Positions 46,127 through 55,818 of a stretch of 64,000 nucleotides of DNA are shown piece after piece. The position numbers and the translations under genes are program-made. The notes below the pieces were generated by a model, which was given only the letters and a program-made list of their open reading frames with translations, ran no database searches and was not told the DNA's origin. The DNA is from JASDSY01 sp041441465 (GTDB taxonomy: Bacteria; Muiribacteriota; UBA9980). The DNA is taken from contig JASDSY010000003.1 in assembly GCA_041441465.1 (NCBI GenBank), positions 50,406-114,405 of the forward strand. The letters run 5' to 3'. Each line of letters starts with the position of its first letter. Within the stretch, counting starts at the first letter, position 1.

Positions 46127-46660
46127 TCAAATCAATTTTTCGATAAATTTTTTCAACAGTATCCCTGTAATTCCAAGAAAAATAAATATAATTCCGGGAT
46201 AAGAAAAAAGGTTATTCTTAACGAAAAAATTACTGTCAGGCCCGGTCAGTGAAATTGCGCCGCCGAATAAGAGAAGCAGAGTTATGGTCGTCGAAATAAC
46301 GAGGCAGTAAAATTTAAAGGCCTCAAAAACGGTCAAATTTTTAAATAAATTGCCAAGATAAAGCCCGCCGATCGAAAATGCGCAAATATATGTAAAAAAT
46401 TCAGGCTTCCAGCCGGTCTGGAAATTATTTAACTTAAAAAAAAGGTAAGCGAAATAATTAAACGGCAGGGCGAAAATGACTGCCGCCGGGAATTTCAACC
46501 GAAACTCAAGATTTTTCAAGAAAAAAAGAAACACTGCCGTGGATGTTATCGATGAAAACAGCAGAGCAGCATAAAAAAGCGAAGACTTAAAGCCGTCTAT
46601 AGCAATAAGCACAGGCATAATTCCAATTATAGACATTTTAAGATATTTATGGCTTATCAA
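46127..46660 (-). CDS. rnfE: RnfE-like membrane subunit, [2Fe-2S] cysteines missing
   Basis: The 177-residue protein has five or six helices and lies in the RnfE position between G and A. The usual RnfE starts with LGLCPALAV; here the matching part is IGIMPVLIA, so Cys is Met. The second cluster cysteine (NCIILGRAEAF) matches SIGGLYLGNLF. Thus both intramembrane iron ligands seem lost. Its ATG overlaps the rnfG stop by four bases, so it is translationally coupled. The assignment comes mainly from order and topology. Confidence 0.65.
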   Translation of the reverse strand: MISHKYLKMSIIGIMPVLIAIDGFKSSLFYAALLFSSITSTAVFLFFLKNLEFRLKFPAAVIFALPFNYFAYLFFKLNNFQTGWKPEFFTYICAFSIGGLYLGNLFKNLTVFEAFKFYCLVISTTITLLLLFGGAISLTGPDSNFFVKNNLFSYPGIIFIFLGITGILLKKFIEKLI

Positions 46661-47619
46661 TTTTTCTTTCTCCTTGAAATGATGTAATTTTCAAGTTCCG
46701 ATTTAACTTTCGGAGCGTTCTTCTTCCAGAAATTTATGATTTCGCTTTCGCGCGAATATATATAACCGCTTTTTTCGGTCTTATTTACAAGAAGCGAATT
46801 AGACGAATCGATGTCGCTTACGAGAAGCCCTTCGAACCTGCTCAAAAACGATTCCTGGCGGGCGCCGCCGTTAGAATAAAAACTCGCCTTTGACGTTATT
46901 ATAAACAGCCGGGCAATCTGGCCGTCGCCTTTTATTAAAATGCCGGTTTTCACTTCGCCGAAGTATCCCGGAAGCGTAGTTTCAAAATAGGCGCCGCATA
47001 CGGTATCACCCATGCTCAAATAGCAAACATAACCTGAAACGCTTTCCAAATTTAAGATTTCCGGCGCGGTAACCGTAATTTTTCTGCTCAGCGCATTATA
47101 CATAGCGGCATATACGTTTTTTATCGAATAATCGCTGTCCTCAAAAAACTTTATACCCTTTTCCTCTTTGATTTTTGTCAATATGCGGTTCGACACGAGC
47201 TCCAGTTCCTGAATCGAATCGGCCGAACGATTTATAAGCCCCATCGAGGTAAAAACAAATGTTCTGTCACTTTTTAAAAGCATTTTTATCCAGGGCTTTT
47301 TGTTATCGAGGAATTTAATATTTCTGTATGCCTCTTCGAAATCTATGCTCTGAGTCAAATTTTTCTCATTTTCGATTATTTCATCATTTTTTTTCATACC
47401 GCTCTGCCAGTAATAAATTCCCTCCGGAATAATTTCCAGCCTTATATATTTACCGAGGTATGAACTTATTATCTCTGACTCGTTAACCGCCAGAGACCTT
47501 AAAAAACGGTCTTTATTTTTCAGTTTGAAATAGCCGTCTATAGCAGTTTCAGCAAAAAATGCCGCGGCAACGACGGCGGCCAGCATTATAGTCGATAAAA
47601 AGGCGCGCCATTTATTCAT
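46657..47619 (-). CDS. rnfG: RnfG-like subunit with altered flavin attachment site
   Basis: The 320-residue protein has one N-terminal membrane helix (about 8-28) and a periplasmic domain. The phrases GYVCYLSMGDTVCGAYFETTLPGYFGEV match the substrate-binding core of RnfG/NqrC (usual LPGLG-type turn). The conserved S/T-GAT-x-S site where FMN is bound covalently to Thr corresponds to 284-287 SGYI, so the Thr has become Ile. It is larger than standard RnfG (about 200 residues), with extra sequence between residues 60 and 185. The start overlaps the rnfD stop by four bases. Confidence 0.72.
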   Translation of the reverse strand: MNKWRAFLSTIMLAAVVAAAFFAETAIDGYFKLKNKDRFLRSLAVNESEIISSYLGKYIRLEIIPEGIYYWQSGMKKNDEIIENEKNLTQSIDFEEAYRNIKFLDNKKPWIKMLLKSDRTFVFTSMGLINRSADSIQELELVSNRILTKIKEEKGIKFFEDSDYSIKNVYAAMYNALSRKITVTAPEILNLESVSGYVCYLSMGDTVCGAYFETTLPGYFGEVKTGILIKGDGQIARLFIITSKASFYSNGGARQESFLSRFEGLLVSDIDSSNSLLVNKTEKSGYIYSRESEIINFWKKNAPKVKSELENYIISRRKKN

Positions 47620-48617
47620 CTGCGTTCACTCCGCCTTCTTGCAAAGTAGTCGAGCGCCGGTACGAATGAACACGCGATCAGCACCGCAAAAAACGCCGGA
47701 TCGAATTCCGGAAAATTAATGTTCAATACGACATAAAGCGCGCCGTACATGAAACCGTAAAAAAGTCTGGAACCGCGCGTTTCAGGCAGGCTGAAATAGT
47801 CCGTCAGCACAAAAAAAGCATAAAATAAAAAAAGGCTGCCTATAAAATAACTGAACGCGGTCAAAATAATATTTAAAAAACCTTTTTTGAAATAAAAAAA
47901 AGCGCAGCCTGAGATAATTCCGGCGATCGAAGCGTAAGCCGGCGAAAGATCGACGGATTTCTTCACTGCAAGCCAGATGCCGCAAAGTATAATAATTACA
48001 AATGACACTTCGCAAAAATGTCCCGGATGCCAATTGAACAATATTTTCGAAAAACCGGTGAAGTTTCTGGTATATTCATCGATATTAACCGAGGCGAAAT
48101 TAGTGCTCTGAAGATAGCCGTCAAAAAATTCAGACGACGGCCATAATGAAAACCAATCGCCCGAAAGAAACGCGCGCGGCGCATTAAACGCCACCATCTT
48201 CTGCCGGAACGCAAGAAACATGACGGTCAAGACGGCCGGCACAGGATTTATAAGCCTGAACACATGGTTCGACGAATTATGAAACAACATGAAATAAAGA
48301 ATCAGGCCGCCAGGTATCACAAGGTAAAAGCTTATTCCGGCCGGCAGGCACATCGAATATAAAAAAGCGTAATAATAATTCTCATATTCGATATCGGCAA
48401 AACGGCGCCCCTTATTTTTTAATTTAATGTATTCAGGCAAAAGGACCGAAGCCGAAGCAAAAATTGTCGTAGATAAAGCCATAAGGCCGTAGTTATATAT
48501 CGATGAAAGAATTATCACGAGCATAACGATCGAACGGTTGAAGTAAATGACGCTCCTTGATATCGGCGAATGAATATAAGGATGTATCGAAACTGCGAAT
48601 TTTTGATTTTCAGCCAT
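47616..48617 (-). CDS. rnfD: RnfD-like membrane subunit
   Basis: The 333-residue protein has about nine membrane helices and the RnfD layout: an N-terminal soluble part ending SPISRSVIYFNRS, LINPVPAVLTVMFLAF in the middle, and a WHPGHFCEVS segment that takes the place of the family G-x2-GS-x-GE-S loop. The covalent flavin site, TGATPL in RnfD, falls at residues 187-190 as TGFS, with Ser in place of Thr. Its ATG overlaps rnfC by eight bases. Confidence 0.78.
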   Translation of the reverse strand: MAENQKFAVSIHPYIHSPISRSVIYFNRSIVMLVIILSSIYNYGLMALSTTIFASASVLLPEYIKLKNKGRRFADIEYENYYYAFLYSMCLPAGISFYLVIPGGLILYFMLFHNSSNHVFRLINPVPAVLTVMFLAFRQKMVAFNAPRAFLSGDWFSLWPSSEFFDGYLQSTNFASVNIDEYTRNFTGFSKILFNWHPGHFCEVSFVIIILCGIWLAVKKSVDLSPAYASIAGIISGCAFFYFKKGFLNIILTAFSYFIGSLFLFYAFFVLTDYFSLPETRGSRLFYGFMYGALYVVLNINFPEFDPAFFAVLIACSFVPALDYFARRRSERR

Positions 48618-49956
48618 TTATATCACTGCTTTCACGAAGCCGTAATTCAAGTATCTTTTTTTTCGACAGCATTATGGAATGAGTTATATTGATGCGCGAC
48701 GGGCATATATACGAGCATACGCCGCATTCTATACAAGAATAAATACCGGCCTCGACCGTATCGATATGGTGCTCTGACCGGCTTAAATTATTTAAAAGCG
48801 CCGGATTTAAATAAACCGGGCAATGGTCGATGCATTTTTTACAGCGCATGCACGGCGCCTCGTCAGGCGACGAAAGGCGTTCAGTCGGCATCGCCGTAAG
48901 CGCTGAGCTGGATTTTATCACCGGCACATCGAGGGAATATTGCGAAAAACCGGACATCAACCCGTTTAGAACGACGGTAGTAACGTTTCCGCAAAAACCG
49001 CCGCACTGCTCGATTATATCGCGTATAGGCGTGCCGATTCTCACTTTCACGTTTGCCGGCCTGGTAATACCGTAACCCGAAACCGTCATATAACACTCGA
49101 TTTGCGGCTTATTGAATTTCACCGCTTCGTGCAGGAAAAATAAAGTCGCCGCATCCATTATGAAACAATTATTGTCTATTATCTTCTTCGATTGAATATT
49201 GGTTTTTAGTATGCAATTAGCAAGAACGACCTCGTTTTGCTGAGGGTATTTATCGGTCACCCTTACTATCTTGACATTTTTAAAAGCCTCGTTCTGTGAA
49301 ATATATTCTTCAAGAGTATTGATAAGCTTTTTGCGGCTGTGCGCAACCGCCAGGAAAATGAATTTAGGCTTTACGGCATTATTGAAAATAGAAATGGTAT
49401 CGAATATATCCTGTGTGAAATTTCTGGCTATAGTCTCGATATTATGTATATAAGGCTCATTTTGAACAAAACTGATTATGAGGTAATGAATATTTTTTTC
49501 GGCTTTTTTTTCGATAATTTCGCTTAACTTATGCCCAAGAGGCAGTCCTTCGGAAATAGTATCGATTATGCCGGCCTTTTTTGAAATTTCAATCAATTCG
49601 GAAAGCGTGTAATCAGTTTTCGAAGACACTGAAATATTGCCGTTACCGGTGTCCTGGCCGTCCGATTTAATTACAATAGCCTGGGAATACTTGTAGTGCG
49701 GATGTATAAATTCCTGAATTGATTCCACAACGCCAGAAACCGGCGAATGAATGTCGCAAGATACAGCTCCGATGCCGCGCGCTATTATGTCGTAAGTCTT
49801 GACTTTATCGCCGGCTGAAACGCACGGCACGGCAGTCGATCCGCTGTGCTGGCTTAAATGCACTATAGCCCGTTCGGGTAATTTTATGGCCGTTACCGGC
49901 TTATCTATCGTAAGCTCATGATTTAATGGTAATTTTATCCCGCCGTGGAAATCCAT
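48610..49956 (-). CDS. rnfC: RnfC-like subunit with degenerate NADH/FMN loop
   Basis: The 448-residue protein starts FHGGIKLPLNHELT, as RnfC does. It contains the lipoyl-like fold (HSPVSGVVESI) and two ferredoxin motifs near the C terminus (CMRCKKCIDHCP, CIECGVCSYICP) with intact cysteines. The family loop GMGGAGFPT, which holds NADH and FMN in RnfC and complex I NuoF, is here IDTISEGLPLGH (131-142). The following NAECEPYLT is VQNEPYIHN. The promoter is at 49987-50015 and AAGGA precedes the ATG. It is the first gene of the operon. Confidence 0.85.
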   Translation of the reverse strand: MDFHGGIKLPLNHELTIDKPVTAIKLPERAIVHLSQHSGSTAVPCVSAGDKVKTYDIIARGIGAVSCDIHSPVSGVVESIQEFIHPHYKYSQAIVIKSDGQDTGNGNISVSSKTDYTLSELIEISKKAGIIDTISEGLPLGHKLSEIIEKKAEKNIHYLIISFVQNEPYIHNIETIARNFTQDIFDTISIFNNAVKPKFIFLAVAHSRKKLINTLEEYISQNEAFKNVKIVRVTDKYPQQNEVVLANCILKTNIQSKKIIDNNCFIMDAATLFFLHEAVKFNKPQIECYMTVSGYGITRPANVKVRIGTPIRDIIEQCGGFCGNVTTVVLNGLMSGFSQYSLDVPVIKSSSALTAMPTERLSSPDEAPCMRCKKCIDHCPVYLNPALLNNLSRSEHHIDTVEAGIYSCIECGVCSYICPSRINITHSIMLSKKKILELRLRESSDING

Positions 49957-49986
49957 TATCCGAATCCTTCATTTTTAATTTAACCT

Positions 49987-50015
49987 ATTTTACCATGACA
50001 ATATCAAAAATTCAA
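49987..50015 (-). promoter_or_regulatory. promoter of the Rnf-like operon
   Basis: On the minus strand: TTGAAT (complement of 50010-50015), 17-base spacer, TAAAAT (complement of 49987-49992). Confidence 0.65.
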
Positions 50016-50158
50016 TAAAAATTTATTTGCCGTTGAAATTAAAAAAATTAAAATTTAATTTATAAACTTTTATTTTTTTATAGCGTGTTCATTTTATCGC
50101 TGCATAAAATTTCAGTTACTTATTTTCCCTTAAGTAGTGAATAAGCAATCATTTTATA

Positions 50159-50187
50159 TTGATAAAAACTATCCAATTTAATATAAT
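50159..50187 (+). promoter_or_regulatory. promoter of the chemotaxis operon
   Basis: TTGATA (50159-50164), 17-base spacer, TATAAT (50182-50187). The leader is about 85 bases, and GGAG (50264-50267) precedes the cheA ATG at 50278. Confidence 0.8.
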
Positions 50188-50277
50188 TTTCAATAAACAA
50201 AACATTTTTATCTTTATTGCTCAAAATTTCCAAAACGATTATCATACCTTTTAAATATAAAATGGAGCTGTTTAAGC

Positions 50278-52707
50278 ATGATCGAAGATGACATATTAAA
50301 TGAATTTTTAATCGAGACAAATGAAAACATTGAAAAACTGGACTCGGATTTTCTGCTGCTCGAAAAAGAAACCGACTCGGAAGCAACGCTGAGCAACATA
50401 TTTAGAGTATTTCACAGCCTTAAAGGCGCGTGCGGTTTTGTGGGTTTTACCAAACTGGAGGCAATAGCGCATTCATGCGAATCGATACTGGGCGCCGTAA
50501 GAGAAGGCTCCCTGACCATTAACTGTCGAATAACGAACACGCTTTTAAAAGCTACCGACAGCGTAAAAAAAATTTTAAAGACAATAGAAATTAATAAAAA
50601 CGAAGGCAGCGCTGATTATTCGGAATTATTAAAAGATCTCGGCGAGTGCCTTACCGGAAGCGGCGAAAAACCGGCGGACAAAAATGCCGGAACTAATCAA
50701 CCTCAAAATAACGCCAAATCTAACTCCGGCCCAAGTGACGACCATGGCTCAACCGATACGCTTACGGAAATAATAAAAAATTTACCAGAACATCAAAAAA
50801 AACTTTTCAGCGACACGATAGGGGACATATTGATAAAAAAGGGCTCGCTTATGCCCGAAGATATCGAAAATACGCTCAAATTATTCCAGCCTGCGGAGGA
50901 GCAGCTTGAAATCAACGGGGATGTTCACGAAAAAGCTGAAGCCGGCAAAGCGGCCATGCCTCCGGGCGTTATGCCGGCCGGAATTAACGAAGAATCGGCT
51001 GAACCTGCCGAACAAAAATCAAACATAATCGATTCTAACATAAGGGTAAATGTCGAACTTCTCGACAAACTGATGAACCTTGTAGGCGAACTCGTTTTGG
51101 TGCGCAACCAATTTATGCAGCTTATGTCCGAGGCAAAAGAAAATTCGCTGACACAGATATCCCAGCGGCTGAACCTTATAACCACCGAGCTGCAGGAAAA
51201 TATAATGAAGACGAGAATGCAGCCAATAAATAACGTATGGCGGACATTTCCAAGAATAGTACGTGATATGGCACAAAGTTTAAATAAAAAAATCGATATA
51301 AAACTGGAAGGAAAAGAAACCGAACTCGACAAAACATTGATCGAAGCGATAAAAGATCCGCTGACGCACATATTAAGAAATTCGATAGACCACGGAATAG
51401 AATCGGTTGAAAAAAGGGCTGCCGCAGGTAAAAAAGAAACGGGCACTCTTTTATTCAGGGCGTTTCATGAAGGCGGCCAGGTAAATATAGAAATCGCAGA
51501 TGACGGAAACGGCATTGACATTTTAAAAGTTAAGCAAAAAGCTATTCAGAAAGGCATTATTACAGCATCTCAAGCGTCTCTTATGAATGAAAGAGAGCTT
51601 TTACACCTTATATTCATGCCGGGCTTTTCGACGGCCGAAAAAGTGACGAATATTTCAGGGCGCGGCGTCGGCATGGACGTAGTCAAGAAGAATATAGAAA
51701 AAATAGGCGGCACGGTCGAGGTAGAAAGCATTCCCCAAGCGGGTTCGACGGTCAAGATAAAAATACCTCTAACACTTACAATAATACCTGCCCTTATAGT
51801 GACCGGCGGCAGCGATAAATTCGCCATACCTCAGGCTAACCTTATAGAGGTGGTAAAAATCAAAGAAAAAGATTCGGAAAAAATAGAACAAATACATGGA
51901 ACGCCCGTTTACAGGCTGCGCGGCAAGATTCTTCCTCTGGTCAATCTCAACGAGCAGCTGCTTATCGACAAAGAAAATTCTAAAAACCTCTCGACCAATA
52001 TAATAGTCCTCAAGGCAGGCGCCGATAGATTCGGCCTTATAGTGGACAGCATTAACGATACCGAAGAAATAGTAGTTAAGCCGCTTTCGAAAATCATAAA
52101 AAATATACCGGTTTTTGCAGGCGCAACGATACGTGGCGACGGGAAAATCGCTCTTATAATAGACGTACCCGGAATCGCTAAAGTTTCAGGCGTAACTTCA
52201 TCAGACATGACTGCAAAAATATTCGAAGAAAACAAAAAACACGAGTCAAATGAAAACAAGCAGCAAATGCTTTTATTCACCAATCATACAAACGGAAGAA
52301 TGGCGATACCGCTCTCATGCGTTTCAAGGCTAGAGCTTTTCGAATCGGAAAATTTTGAAAAAGCCGGCGAAAATCTCGTCATACAGTACCGCGAAAAGAT
52401 TCTGCCAATAATAAATATTTCTAATATTCTCGAAGAGCGCAGGAAATTAACAAGAGAAATATCGGAAGAGCCTCCGGTAAATGAAATCATAAAAACGATA
52501 GTATTTGAAGAAAACGGAATGAATTTCGGGCTGGCTGTAAATTCGATAATAGACATCGTCGAAGGCTGTTTCAAATATCAAAACTCGGCAGTCAGAAAAG
52601 GGGTAAGCGCAACTTCGATAATCCAGAACAAAGTGACTGAAATATTAGACATAAATAATATTCTCGAACGCATAAGCGATTCGCAAAATAAAGGATCCAC
52701 AGTTTAA
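50278..52707 (+). CDS. cheA: chemotaxis histidine kinase CheA with two CheW-like domains
   Basis: The 809-residue kinase has an Hpt domain with phospho-acceptor H46 (FHSLKGACG), and a linker. A region around residues 165-205 resembles the N-terminal domain of type II secretion ATPases (MshEN-like). The dimerisation helix (VELLDKLMNLVGELV), an ATPase domain (LRNSIDHGIE N box; DDGNGID; GRGVGMDVV) and a CheW-like domain follow. A second CheW-like domain fills the C-terminal 150 residues. The typical CheY-binding P2 domain is not obvious. It phosphorylates CheB or a CheY encoded elsewhere. It leads an operon of cheW, a receptor, cheB and cheR. Confidence 0.96.
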   Translation: MIEDDILNEFLIETNENIEKLDSDFLLLEKETDSEATLSNIFRVFHSLKGACGFVGFTKLEAIAHSCESILGAVREGSLTINCRITNTLLKATDSVKKILKTIEINKNEGSADYSELLKDLGECLTGSGEKPADKNAGTNQPQNNAKSNSGPSDDHGSTDTLTEIIKNLPEHQKKLFSDTIGDILIKKGSLMPEDIENTLKLFQPAEEQLEINGDVHEKAEAGKAAMPPGVMPAGINEESAEPAEQKSNIIDSNIRVNVELLDKLMNLVGELVLVRNQFMQLMSEAKENSLTQISQRLNLITTELQENIMKTRMQPINNVWRTFPRIVRDMAQSLNKKIDIKLEGKETELDKTLIEAIKDPLTHILRNSIDHGIESVEKRAAAGKKETGTLLFRAFHEGGQVNIEIADDGNGIDILKVKQKAIQKGIITASQASLMNERELLHLIFMPGFSTAEKVTNISGRGVGMDVVKKNIEKIGGTVEVESIPQAGSTVKIKIPLTLTIIPALIVTGGSDKFAIPQANLIEVVKIKEKDSEKIEQIHGTPVYRLRGKILPLVNLNEQLLIDKENSKNLSTNIIVLKAGADRFGLIVDSINDTEEIVVKPLSKIIKNIPVFAGATIRGDGKIALIIDVPGIAKVSGVTSSDMTAKIFEENKKHESNENKQQMLLFTNHTNGRMAIPLSCVSRLELFESENFEKAGENLVIQYREKILPIINISNILEERRKLTREISEEPPVNEIIKTIVFEENGMNFGLAVNSIIDIVEGCFKYQNSAVRKGVSATSIIQNKVTEILDINNILERISDSQNKGSTV

Positions 52708-52837
52708 TTTAAGTCAAAAATAAACACGCGATCCATATAATACCGCAAATGTTTGAAAATAAAATTTTGAGAATTATAAACTGCTCTTTGCTGAAATAAA
52801 CCAATTTTTTAACAATTAAAAAGGCGGAAAAATAATA

Positions 52838-53272
52838 ATGGCTGAAGCTAAACAATTTTGTACCTTTTACCTCGATAAAATATTTTTTGGAATAAGCGTA
52901 ACAAATGTTCTTGAAATAATAAAATTCCTGGAAATGACCCCGGTCCCGCTTTCTGACGAATTGATACGCGGACTGATCAATCTCAGGGGTCAGATAGTGA
53001 CCGCGATAAATCTCAAAAAAATGCTTGAAATAAATGAAATAGAAAACGGGCCTGAAATAAATAATATGAATATAATAATCAAAACAGAACACGGCCCCGT
53101 GAGCCTTATAGCGGATGAAATAGGCGACGTTCTCGAACTGGAAGATGATATTTTCGAAAAACCGCCCGAAACTATTCCTCAAAAAATAAAAGAATTAATA
53201 ACCGGCACATATAAACTTAAGGAAAAACTCCTTCTTGTCCTTAGCGCTGAAAAAATAATGAGTAAAATATGA
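52838..53272 (+). CDS. cheW: chemotaxis coupling protein CheW
   Basis: The 144-residue protein is a single CheW domain: FCTFYLDKIFFGISVTNVLEI at the start, LIRGLINLRGQIVTAINLKKML in the middle and the LIADEIGDVLELE strand. It links receptors to CheA in the cytoplasm. AAGGCGG lies before the ATG. It is 130 bases after cheA. Confidence 0.97.
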   Translation: MAEAKQFCTFYLDKIFFGISVTNVLEIIKFLEMTPVPLSDELIRGLINLRGQIVTAINLKKMLEINEIENGPEINNMNIIIKTEHGPVSLIADEIGDVLELEDDIFEKPPETIPQKIKELITGTYKLKEKLLLVLSAEKIMSKI

Positions 53273-53466
53273 AATATTGAATATTAAAATAAAAAAATAT
53301 TAAAAGACTTATTGATAAAAAACATATTATCGATAACTCGAAATCGATAAATAATCGGAAAAAATTCTCGCGGCCAATCCGCTAAAATTGAATTCGAGCA
53401 TAAAGCGAGAAGCGCAAATTTAACTCGGAAAATAAATAAAAATTATAAATTTAACGGAGGAATTAA

Positions 53467-55683
53467 ATGGAATTATTTTTTAAACCAGGTATCAGTCTAA
53501 TGAAAAAGCTTAATTACAGTATGAAGTTCGTTTTAATAGGAATTTTTATCGTCGTAACTTTTGGAATATTCCTTTACACTATCGTCACGAGCCTTCAGGC
53601 TAACATGGATTTTTCAGCCAAGGAAAAACTCGGCATAGAATATATAAAACCGCTCATGACAATGCTCGAAAATCTTCAAAATATGCGCCGGGCTTATATA
53701 AACAACGATAAAACAAGCGCTGATAATTTTATGGCAAAATCTCTTCAGCAGGTGAACGAAGTCGAAAAAACCGATCAGAAGCTCGCATCTGCATTAAAAT
53801 CAACTGAAAAATGGCTGGTTGTCAAAAAGAGTTTTGAAAAAATTCCGGAGGCCGTAACCAAAAGCAGATTGGAAGCTGTGGAGGCTCAAAACGATTGCAT
53901 CAATAAAACTCTGACTTTAATAATAGATATTTCAGACAATTCCAACCTGACTCTCGACCCCGACGTCGATACTTATTATCTCATGGATTCCATAATAACA
54001 AAAATACCGGCTTTGACTGAAAATCTATGCGAAATAGAACTCGGCCTTTACGATATAAGCTCGAGAAAGAACATGAGCGCAGAAGAAAAAACCAACTTCG
54101 TGGTCTGGCTCGGCCTTTTAAAATCAAACAATGAAAGCATATTCAAAAATATGCAGCGCGCGTTCGACTATAATTCTAAAGTAAAAGACACAATAAGTTT
54201 TCAAATGAACGACAGCATCAAATTCGTCAACACATTTATCGATTCGGTAGAATCAAGCATATTGAACGCTTCGGCGGTAAATTTCGATTTCAAGCAGCTG
54301 TCGTCGCAATATCAAAACGCATGCGCCAATAACTACAAACTCTGGACAATGATGACGGCTCTTCTTGACCAGTTAATCGAAGTCAGAATAAACGGGTACA
54401 AAAATCAAAGCGATAAAATGATTATTTTCACTGCCGGCAGCTTTCTTGTCATGCTTTATATATTCGTCTCGTTTTATTATTCAACGGGCAGGATAATACT
54501 TAAGCTTTCCGAGGTTTCAAATCAAATAGCGCGCGGCGATATACATCATGAAATAAACTACGATTCGAGGGATGAGCTCGGACGGCTCGCTCGTTCGTTC
54601 AACGAAATGATAGATTATATAAAATCAGTCTCCGACGCCGCAGCCGGACTCAGCAACGGAAATATAAAAATCGAAATCAATCCGCGTTCCGAAAAAGACA
54701 CGCTTTCAAAAAATTTCATAAGCGTAATAAATTCGATTTCCGGACTCATAAACGACACCAATGAATTATCCAAAGCCGTTCTCGAAGGGAATATAAAAAA
54801 GAAATCAGAAACTTCAAAGTTTAACGGAGCTTTCCGTGAATTATCTGAAAACCTTAACAAGATAACCGAAGTTCTTTTAAACACCATTTTAAAAATGTCG
54901 GAATATACCACCATGCTTGCCAGTTCATCGGAAGAGCTTACCGCCGTCAGCAAGCAAATGTCAGAAAATGCCGGCAGCACTTCAAACATGGCGGTAACCG
55001 TTTCAAGCGCCGCCGAGCAGTCGCAAAAATCGATACAGATGGTAGCGACGGGCATTCACGAAATGGGCGCAAGCATTAAAGAAATATCAAGAAACACAAA
55101 CGAAGCCGTCAAAATGGCAATGTCGGCGGTAAACGTGGCGCAGGGAACAAACAATACGGTAATCAAGCTCGGAGAAAGCAGCATCGAAATCGGCAAAGTG
55201 ATTAAAGTTATAAACACCATAGCCGAGCAGACAAACCTCCTTGCTCTTAACGCCACGATAGAAGCCGCGCGCGCCGGCGAAGCAGGAAAAGGATTTGCCG
55301 TCGTAGCCAACGAAGTCAAGGAACTCGCCAAAGAAACCGCTCAGGCAACCGAGGATATCGGTCACAAAATAGAGACAATCCAGCAGGACACAAAAAATGC
55401 GGTCGAAGCTATCGCGCAAATAACTTCTATAATAAACCAGATAAACGACTTCCAGAACACTATAGCCAGCGCTGTCGAGGAGCAAACGGCGACAACGAAC
55501 GAAATCAACCACAACGTATCGGACGTGACAAGGGGCAGTTCGGAAATAACAAAAAACATCAACGGAGTGGCCGCTGCCGCAAAATCCACGGCGACCGGGT
55601 CAAAAGACACGCTTCAGGCGGCTAAAGAACTGGCGCGGATGGCTTCGGAGCTTCAGGGCCTGCTCAATAGATTTAAATATTAA
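53467..55683 (+). CDS. methyl-accepting chemotaxis protein
   Basis: The 738-residue receptor has a membrane helix near the N terminus (about 20-42), a helical periplasmic sensor of about 275 residues, a second helix (about 317-340) and several HAMP-like units (about 345-480). The signalling domain has the hairpin tip EQTNLLALNATIEAARAGE flanked by methylation helices. The sensor resembles a four-helix bundle rather than Cache or PAS. GGAGG precedes the ATG. It is likely to detect a small solute and control the CheA encoded upstream; the ligand is unknown. Confidence 0.96.
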   Translation: MELFFKPGISLMKKLNYSMKFVLIGIFIVVTFGIFLYTIVTSLQANMDFSAKEKLGIEYIKPLMTMLENLQNMRRAYINNDKTSADNFMAKSLQQVNEVEKTDQKLASALKSTEKWLVVKKSFEKIPEAVTKSRLEAVEAQNDCINKTLTLIIDISDNSNLTLDPDVDTYYLMDSIITKIPALTENLCEIELGLYDISSRKNMSAEEKTNFVVWLGLLKSNNESIFKNMQRAFDYNSKVKDTISFQMNDSIKFVNTFIDSVESSILNASAVNFDFKQLSSQYQNACANNYKLWTMMTALLDQLIEVRINGYKNQSDKMIIFTAGSFLVMLYIFVSFYYSTGRIILKLSEVSNQIARGDIHHEINYDSRDELGRLARSFNEMIDYIKSVSDAAAGLSNGNIKIEINPRSEKDTLSKNFISVINSISGLINDTNELSKAVLEGNIKKKSETSKFNGAFRELSENLNKITEVLLNTILKMSEYTTMLASSSEELTAVSKQMSENAGSTSNMAVTVSSAAEQSQKSIQMVATGIHEMGASIKEISRNTNEAVKMAMSAVNVAQGTNNTVIKLGESSIEIGKVIKVINTIAEQTNLLALNATIEAARAGEAGKGFAVVANEVKELAKETAQATEDIGHKIETIQQDTKNAVEAIAQITSIINQINDFQNTIASAVEEQTATTNEINHNVSDVTRGSSEITKNINGVAAAAKSTATGSKDTLQAAKELARMASELQGLLNRFKY

Positions 55684-55818
55684 TTCGAGCCGCGACCTTA
55701 AAATAATTATCCGCAGTGTTTAAACATGCACGCTCCTTAAAACCTGTATATTTAAGCGGAACCATGTTTTCTATAATCTTGAGTTTATATTGTCGAAATA
55801 GAATTAATTCAGCAAAGA

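Larger units (their letters stand above)
49957..50277. other. 321-base divergent intergenic region, rnf operon and cheA
   Basis: It contains the promoter of the Rnf-like operon (minus strand) and that of the chemotaxis operon (plus strand), about 145 bases apart. The part between them is A+T-rich with no reading frame or stable hairpin that I can see. Confidence 0.6.
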
